A DNA stretch of 64,000 nucleotides from Neoarius graeffei. Its lineage: Eukaryota; Chordata; Actinopteri; Siluriformes; Ariidae. The stretch covers positions 59,413,559 to 59,477,558 of the forward strand of contig NC_083574.1 in NCBI RefSeq assembly GCF_027579695.1, read 5' to 3'. The translations under genes were made by a program, and so were the position numbers. Below the pieces are notes generated by a model. That model worked only from the letters and a program-made list of their open reading frames with translations, had not been told where the DNA came from and did no database searches. Shown here piece after piece: positions 59,106 through 64,000 of the stretch; positions within the stretch are counted from its first letter, which is position 1, and each line of letters starts with the position of its first letter.

Positions 59106-60623
59106 CTTTTTTAAATACATGCCAGTCAGAGTACACAGAGTGCAGTGAGGTAGTACAAACATGAGTATACAGGAGGTACAAGTGGGACAATAGTATAATG
59201 GCAAGGATGGTTCAGGTCAGATATTTATGATGTTGATCAATGGGGGGAAAAAAGCTGCTCTTATGTCTGGTGGTTCTGGTTCGCAGTGCTCTGTCGCACC
59301 TGCTGGAGGGGAGGAGTTGGAAAAGGTTGTGACCAGAGTGTGCGGAGTCCTTCATGATTTTTGTTTTTTTTTCTGCCTGCTTCCTGGATGGTGAAATGTA
59401 CAAATCCTGGAGGCTGGGCAGGGGAGCACCGATGATCCTTTCTGCTGACCTTACTGTTCGCTGCAGTCTGCTCCTGTCCTGTTTTGTGGCTGCTCTGAAC
59501 CAGACTGTGATAGATGTGCACAGGATGGATTCTGTGATCGCGGTGTCGAACTGTGTCCGCAGCTCCTGTGACGGGCCAGACTCACTGAGTTGCCACAGAA
59601 AGTACATCCTCTGCTGGGCTTTTGTAAAAATGGAGTTGATATTCGAGTCCCATTTCAAGTCTTGTGAGATGATACTTCCCAGAAACTTGAAGGTCTCTAC
59701 AGTTGACACAAGGCTGCTGGATATTGTGAGGGGGAGCATCGCAGAGGGGCGTCTCCTGAAATCCACTATCATCTCCACTGTCTTGAGCGTGTTTAGCTCC
59801 AACTTATTCTGACTGCACCAGAGCACCAACCGTTTGACTTCCCGCTTGTATGCAGACACGTTGCCATCTTGGATGAGGCCTATAACTGTAGTGTCATCTG
59901 CAGATTTCAGGAGGTTGACAGTTGGGTCCATGGAGGTGTAGTAATTGGTGGAAAGGGAGAAGAGCAGTAGGGAGAGCACACATCCCTGAGGAGCGCCGGT
60001 GCTGATGGACTGCATGACTGCTCCCAGCCTTATTTGCTGTTCCCTGCCTGTCAGGAAGCTTGTGACATATGACACATCCACTGGCATATGGCAGGTGAGA
60101 CACTGAGCTGGGATAGGTTGGAGGAGAGGATTTCTGGAATTATGATGTTGAACACTGAGCTGAAGTCTATGAACAGGATCCTTGCGTAGGTCCCTGGACA
60201 GTCAAGATGTTGCAGGATGTAATGCAGTCCCATGTGGACTGCATCATCCACTGACCTGTTTGCCCTGTAAGCAAACTGCAGGGGGTCTAGCAGGTGACCT
60301 GTAATACTCTTCAGGTGGGCCAACACTAGTCCTTCAAAGGACTTCATGACCACAGACATCAGAGCAACAGGCCTGGAGTCATTTAGTCATGTGATGGTTT
60401 CTTGAGGACTGGAATGGTGGTGGAGCGCTTCAAGCAGGAGGGGATTTGACACAGCTCAAGGGCTGTGTTGAAGATCTGTGTTTAAAAAAAAAAAAAAAGT
60501 GGACCAGTTGGTCAGCACAGGCTTTAAGACAGGAGGGGGAGACTCTGTCTGGGCCTGGTGCTGTCCTGATTTTTTTTTTTGGCTCTGGAAAAGCCATCTC
60601 ACGTCCTCTTCACACACCTTAAA

Positions 60624-62086
60624 GGTGCCCTTCCACCAAAAACGTTTAATACTGGCTCTTTTTGAAATACCATAGTTCACTCCGAGTTGCATATGCATGC
60701 TGCATGTGAAAATGTAATTCTACCCCCATTCCCTGTATTAGCTTATGAAAGAAAATAGTCGGAAAAATGTGCGGATCTGAAAAAGCCATACTATCTTGCG
60801 TCACTTCGTAAATTAGTATTCATGGCCTTGCCCACCTTGGCTTGCGACCGCCCATGGGAAGGAAGTTCGGATTTAAGTGCGAGGAGAGACAGCAGAGCCT
60901 ATCTCGTCAGTAGCTCACGAAGAGGACCTGACAGCAAGCTGAAAACATGTCTGGACAAGTTCATGCCTGTGTTCTTTGTGGCAGTAACACATTAACGCTG
61001 CATGTTTGGGGAGGCTGGGCCCTCCACTGTGCGAGTTACGAGCTTTCAAAGTCGGGCTGGAGTTGGTGACAGAAACGAAACCTAAGCAGAGTGCTACGGC
61101 TCGCCTTGGGGCGAATTGCGTCCCGAGGAGCGGGGCTAGCTCCCCCTGGCAGCGCTGGTTCGTTGGGGAGAGGGCAGAGGTCACTGGCTGCCAAGTTTGG
61201 GGAGGCCGGGACCTCCCCTGCCCGAGTTACGAGCATCCAAAGTCGGGCTGAAGCCGCCGACAGAAACGAAACCTAAGCGGAGCAACATTGCAAGATAGAA
61301 GAGGTGACCACAGTGACTTTTCAAACTTTGGTGCCTTCAGTAGTGGTTTTGCTTCGAGGTTGTTTTTAATACCTGGATCTGTAGTCAAGACGATCGACCA
61401 CCAGCTCACAAGCTGTAAGTCAAACATGAACTTTTTGTTCGAAGGTTTTTGTTACGAAATAGGATGTTCATATTCTCCACGTTAGCATGCATGACATGGT
61501 CACAAGCTAGGCAGGGATGAGAGTTTTCTGCTTTTCGGCGGATTTTCGCTTTTTCTGAGTAAAAAACGACCTTTTTATATTCTGCCAAATCCGTTGAGAA
61601 TTTTTATTTTTTTTAAATTAATTTCGGGGGGTTGGGGTATGTTCCTTCATGCTGTTCAAACTTTATTAACTCCAACGATGTTTACACATTATTTGTAAGT
61701 CGCCATCTTTAGTCATCTTTAAATCTTGTTGTATGTGATGTAAAATTCATGTTATCTTCATTGTGATTGGTCAAAACATCGATGTCGAGACCATAATAAC
61801 TAATCAAAAGAGTTTTTACAAAGCCACCCATATTCGCTTGTTCTGACCCACTGGAGGTAGTGTCAGTGCTGTTAGCCAATCAGAGGTAACACGTTTACAT
61901 GTCATGAATATTAATGAGTGAGAGCTGAAATTCTGTCGTTCTCCCGCCACCCACTCCTCCACCAAACTAGAACAGCCTGAAACAGGAGAACCACAGCATT
62001 TTTTTCACCAAAACCAGCTCACAGGGCATTCACTCATACTAGAGACCACCGCACAATTAATGAAAAAACAATGCAAGGGGACCTTG
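60624..62086 (+). mobile_element. DNA element inserted in the LINE (TTAA-type, unassigned)
   Basis: The ends AGGTGCCCTTCCACC and AAGGGGACCT are imperfect inverted repeats, next to TTAA on the left and TTGA on the right, which suggests a decayed TTAA duplication. An ATG at 60,947 opens MSGQVHACVLCGSNTLTLHV, a CxxC-bearing start like a transposase zinc finger. A segment containing CGAGTTACGAGC and CAAAGTCGGGCTG is tandemly duplicated (about 60,999-61,110 and 61,193-61,290). No catalytic domain seen. Confidence 0.55.
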
Positions 62087-62412
62087 AAGTGCAGTCTTAG
62101 CATCAGGGGAGGGGGGTTGCCAAGGCTGTGATAAGGGTGGGTGAGGGGTGTGAGTGTATTCTCAAACCTGCACTCGAAGGCATTCAGGTCATCAGCGGGG
62201 GGGATGGTCTCCTATAGGTAGTAATGTCTTGCAAGCCTCTCCACACTGATGCAGGGTTATGGGCTGAAAACCTGCTTTTCAGTATAGCTTCTGTTAGCCT
62301 TTTTGATTTCCCTACTCAGTGTATTTCTGGCCCGCTTGTAGAGGGCCCTGTCCCCACTTCTGTAGGCATTCTCCTTGGCCTTTCGGAGTTGCCTTAGTCT
62401 GGATGTGAACCA

Positions 62413-62766
62413 TCCATTATCCGTAACCACTTATCCTGTGCAGGGTCATGGGCAAGTTGGAGCCTATCCCAGCTGACGATGGGCGAGAGGTGGGGTACAC
62501 CCTGGACAAGTCGCCAGATCATCGCAGGGCTGACACATAGAGACAAACAACCATTCAGACCTATGGTCAATTTAGAGCCACCAGTTAGCCTAACCTGCAT
62601 GTGTTTGGACTGTGGGGGAAACCGGAACACCATGAGGAAACCCATGCAGACACGGGGAGAACATGCAAACTCCACACAGAAAGGCCCCCGTTGGCCACTG
62701 GGCTCGAACCCAGAACCTTTTTGCTGTGAGGCGACAGTGCTAACCACTACACCACCGTGCTGCCCC
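62413..62766 (-). mobile_element. Type A SINE in the LINE
   Basis: CATTATCCGTAACCACTTAT to CACTACACCACCGTGCTGCC in reverse; the LINE word TGGATGTGAACCAT is repeated at both borders. Confidence 0.92.
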
Positions 62767-63455
62767 TTGGATGTGAACCATGGTTTATTATTGTTGTAAG
62801 TGTAGTAGGTCTTGGTCGGTCCAAACATGTCTTCACAAAAGCTGATAATAGGATGTGACGTTATCTGTCAGTTTGTCCAAGTTGGTAGTTGCAGCTTCAA
62901 AAATACTCCATTCAGTACAGTCAAAACAGTCTTGCAGTTTGTATGTTGCCTCACTGGTCCATTTCTTCACAGTTTTCACCCTAGGTTTTGCAGATTTTAA
63001 TTTCTGTCTGTAGGTTGGGATGAGATGGACTAAGCAGTGATCAGAGAGCCCCAAAGCTGCACGGAGAACAGAGCGATATGCATTCTTTAGAGTTGTGTAG
63101 CAGCGATCCAGGATGCTATTATCTCTGGTGGGACAATGAATATCCTTAATATATTTTGGTCGTTCCAGGTTTAATTTTGCCGTGTTAAAGTCCCCAAGAA
63201 TTATGAAAAGCGCGTCTGTGTGTTTTTGTTCCCGGCTGGCGAGCTGATCAGCCAGAGTTTGCAGAGCATCATCCACGCTGGCCTGGGGGTGGGATGTAAA
63301 CACCAACCAGGATGAAGGAAGAAAACTCCCGCAGTGAATAAAATGGCTTGCAATTTAGGAACCGTAACTCCAAATTCGGGCTGCAGTATTTACTAAGCAC
63401 TGTTACATCTGTACACCAACCTTCATTTATGTAGAAGCAAATTCCGTCGCCTCTA

Positions 63456-64000
63456 CATATTTCTACATAAATATGACCTGAAACATCATCAGATTTTCAC
63501 ACAAGTCCTAAAAGTAGATAAAGAGAACCCAGTTAAACAAATGAGACAAAAATATACTTGGTGATTTATTTATTGAGGAAAATGATCCAATATTACATAT
63601 CTCTGAGAGGCAAAAGTATGTGAACCTCTTGGATTAGCAGTTAATGTGAAGGTGAAATTCGAGTCAGGTGTTTTCAATCAATGGGATGACAATCAGGTGT
63701 GAGTGGGCACTCTGTTTTATTTAAAGAACAGGGATCTATCAAAGTCTGATCTTCACAACACACGTTTGTGGAAGTGTATCATGGCATGAACAGAGGAGAT
63801 TTCTGAGGACCTCAGAAAAATGTTGTTGATGCTCGTAAGGCTGGAAAAGGTTACAAAACCATCTCTAAAGAGTTTGGACTCCACCAATCCACAGTCAGAC
63901 AGATTGTGTACAAATGGAGGAAATTCAAGACCATCGTTACCATCTCCAGGAGTGGTCAACCAACAAGGATCACTCCAAGAGCAAGGCATGTAATAGTCAG
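63456..64000 (+). pseudogene. Tc1 transposon, 5' part, running off the window
   Basis: Same lineage as 14,614-16,221, but the outer end of the left inverted repeat is missing (it starts at ATTTCTACATAAATATGACC). The transposase start reads ATG GCA TGA (63,781-63,789), a nonsense mutation at codon 3. Frame-shifted N-terminal sequence follows, so it is inactive. Confidence 0.88.

Larger units (their letters stand above)
59110..63455 (-). mobile_element. L2-like LINE, nearly full span, with two insertions
   Basis: Reading right to left: the endonuclease end at 63,306-62,833 (ILGDFNTAKL and LGLSDHCLVHLIPTYRQKL); the linker at 62,400-62,090; the RT palm at 60,359-60,051 (LDPLQFAYRANRSVDDAVHM, ILFIDFSSVFN); and the RT core and C-terminus at 60,087-59,212 (GAPQGCVLSLLLFSLSTN, LKSADDTTVIGL, ETFKFLGSIISQDLKWDSNI, ERIIGAPLPSLQDLY). 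The catalytic box reads SADD, where F/YADD is usual. Frameshifts plus insertions at 60,624-62,086 and 62,413-62,766 inactivate it. Confidence 0.88.

Noticed and set aside
46542-64000. Second exon of RANBP10
   Set aside because: No plus-strand sequence resembling the conserved SPRY core (GIYYFEV, GRDGYMGIGL) was found; it is presumably to the right of the window.

Overview
This is a repeat-rich teleost genomic window, probably from an ostariophysan such as a catfish-like fish; that guess rests only on the SINE types and is of low confidence. Evidence for a fish: hundreds-of-bp tRNA-derived SINEs, several Tc1 lineages including a Sleeping Beauty-type element, hAT, Harbinger-like, Kolobok-like and Penelope-like elements, and LINE reverse transcriptases of fish type. 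Host coding sequence is a small part of the window.

Two host genes are supported. TSNAXIP1 (translin-associated factor X-interacting protein 1) runs on the minus strand from about 43.1 kb to its stop codon at 23,118. Fourteen exons (638 codons including the stop) join in phase without an internal stop; only the 5' start exon is uncertain. RANBP10 starts head-to-head on the plus strand. Its first coding exon is 46,343-46,541, and the rest of the window (17.4 kb) appears to be its first intron. The two genes are also neighbours in human (16q22.1), so the arrangement is conserved synteny. The shared upstream region carries two sites resembling the ZNF143/THAP11 promoter motif.

Layout. 1-3 kb: SINE, MITEs and a long fold-back. 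3.2-3.8 kb: a GC-rich promoter-like island with NRF1 and ZNF143/THAP11-like motifs and minus-strand splice donors. 3.80-5.98 kb: 32 tandem 68-bp units, each a 3'-truncated tRNA-Glu(CTC). 6-7.4 kb: SINEs. 7.80-10.40 kb: a Tol2-like hAT with nested elements. 10.7-18.5 kb: palindromic repeats, LINEs, and Tc1 copies. 18.92-20.55 kb: a structurally intact Sleeping Beauty-like Tc1. 21.3-22.8 kb: a broken Tc1. 23-43.1 kb: TSNAXIP1, with introns loaded with a Penelope-like element, Tc1/mariner, a Kolobok-like THAP element, SINEs, a LINE, and nested hATs. 43.2-46.3 kb: a nonautonomous Tc1 and the promoter region. 46.5-64 kb: RANBP10 intron 1, with a tandem Harbinger-like array carrying a Myb/SANT-like ORF, a BED hAT, a second Kolobok-like THAP element, an element carrying a RecQ-like helicase fragment, and four LINE segments.

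Transposon boundaries were read by eye from terminal inverted repeats and target-site duplications; family names are from recognition, without database searches.
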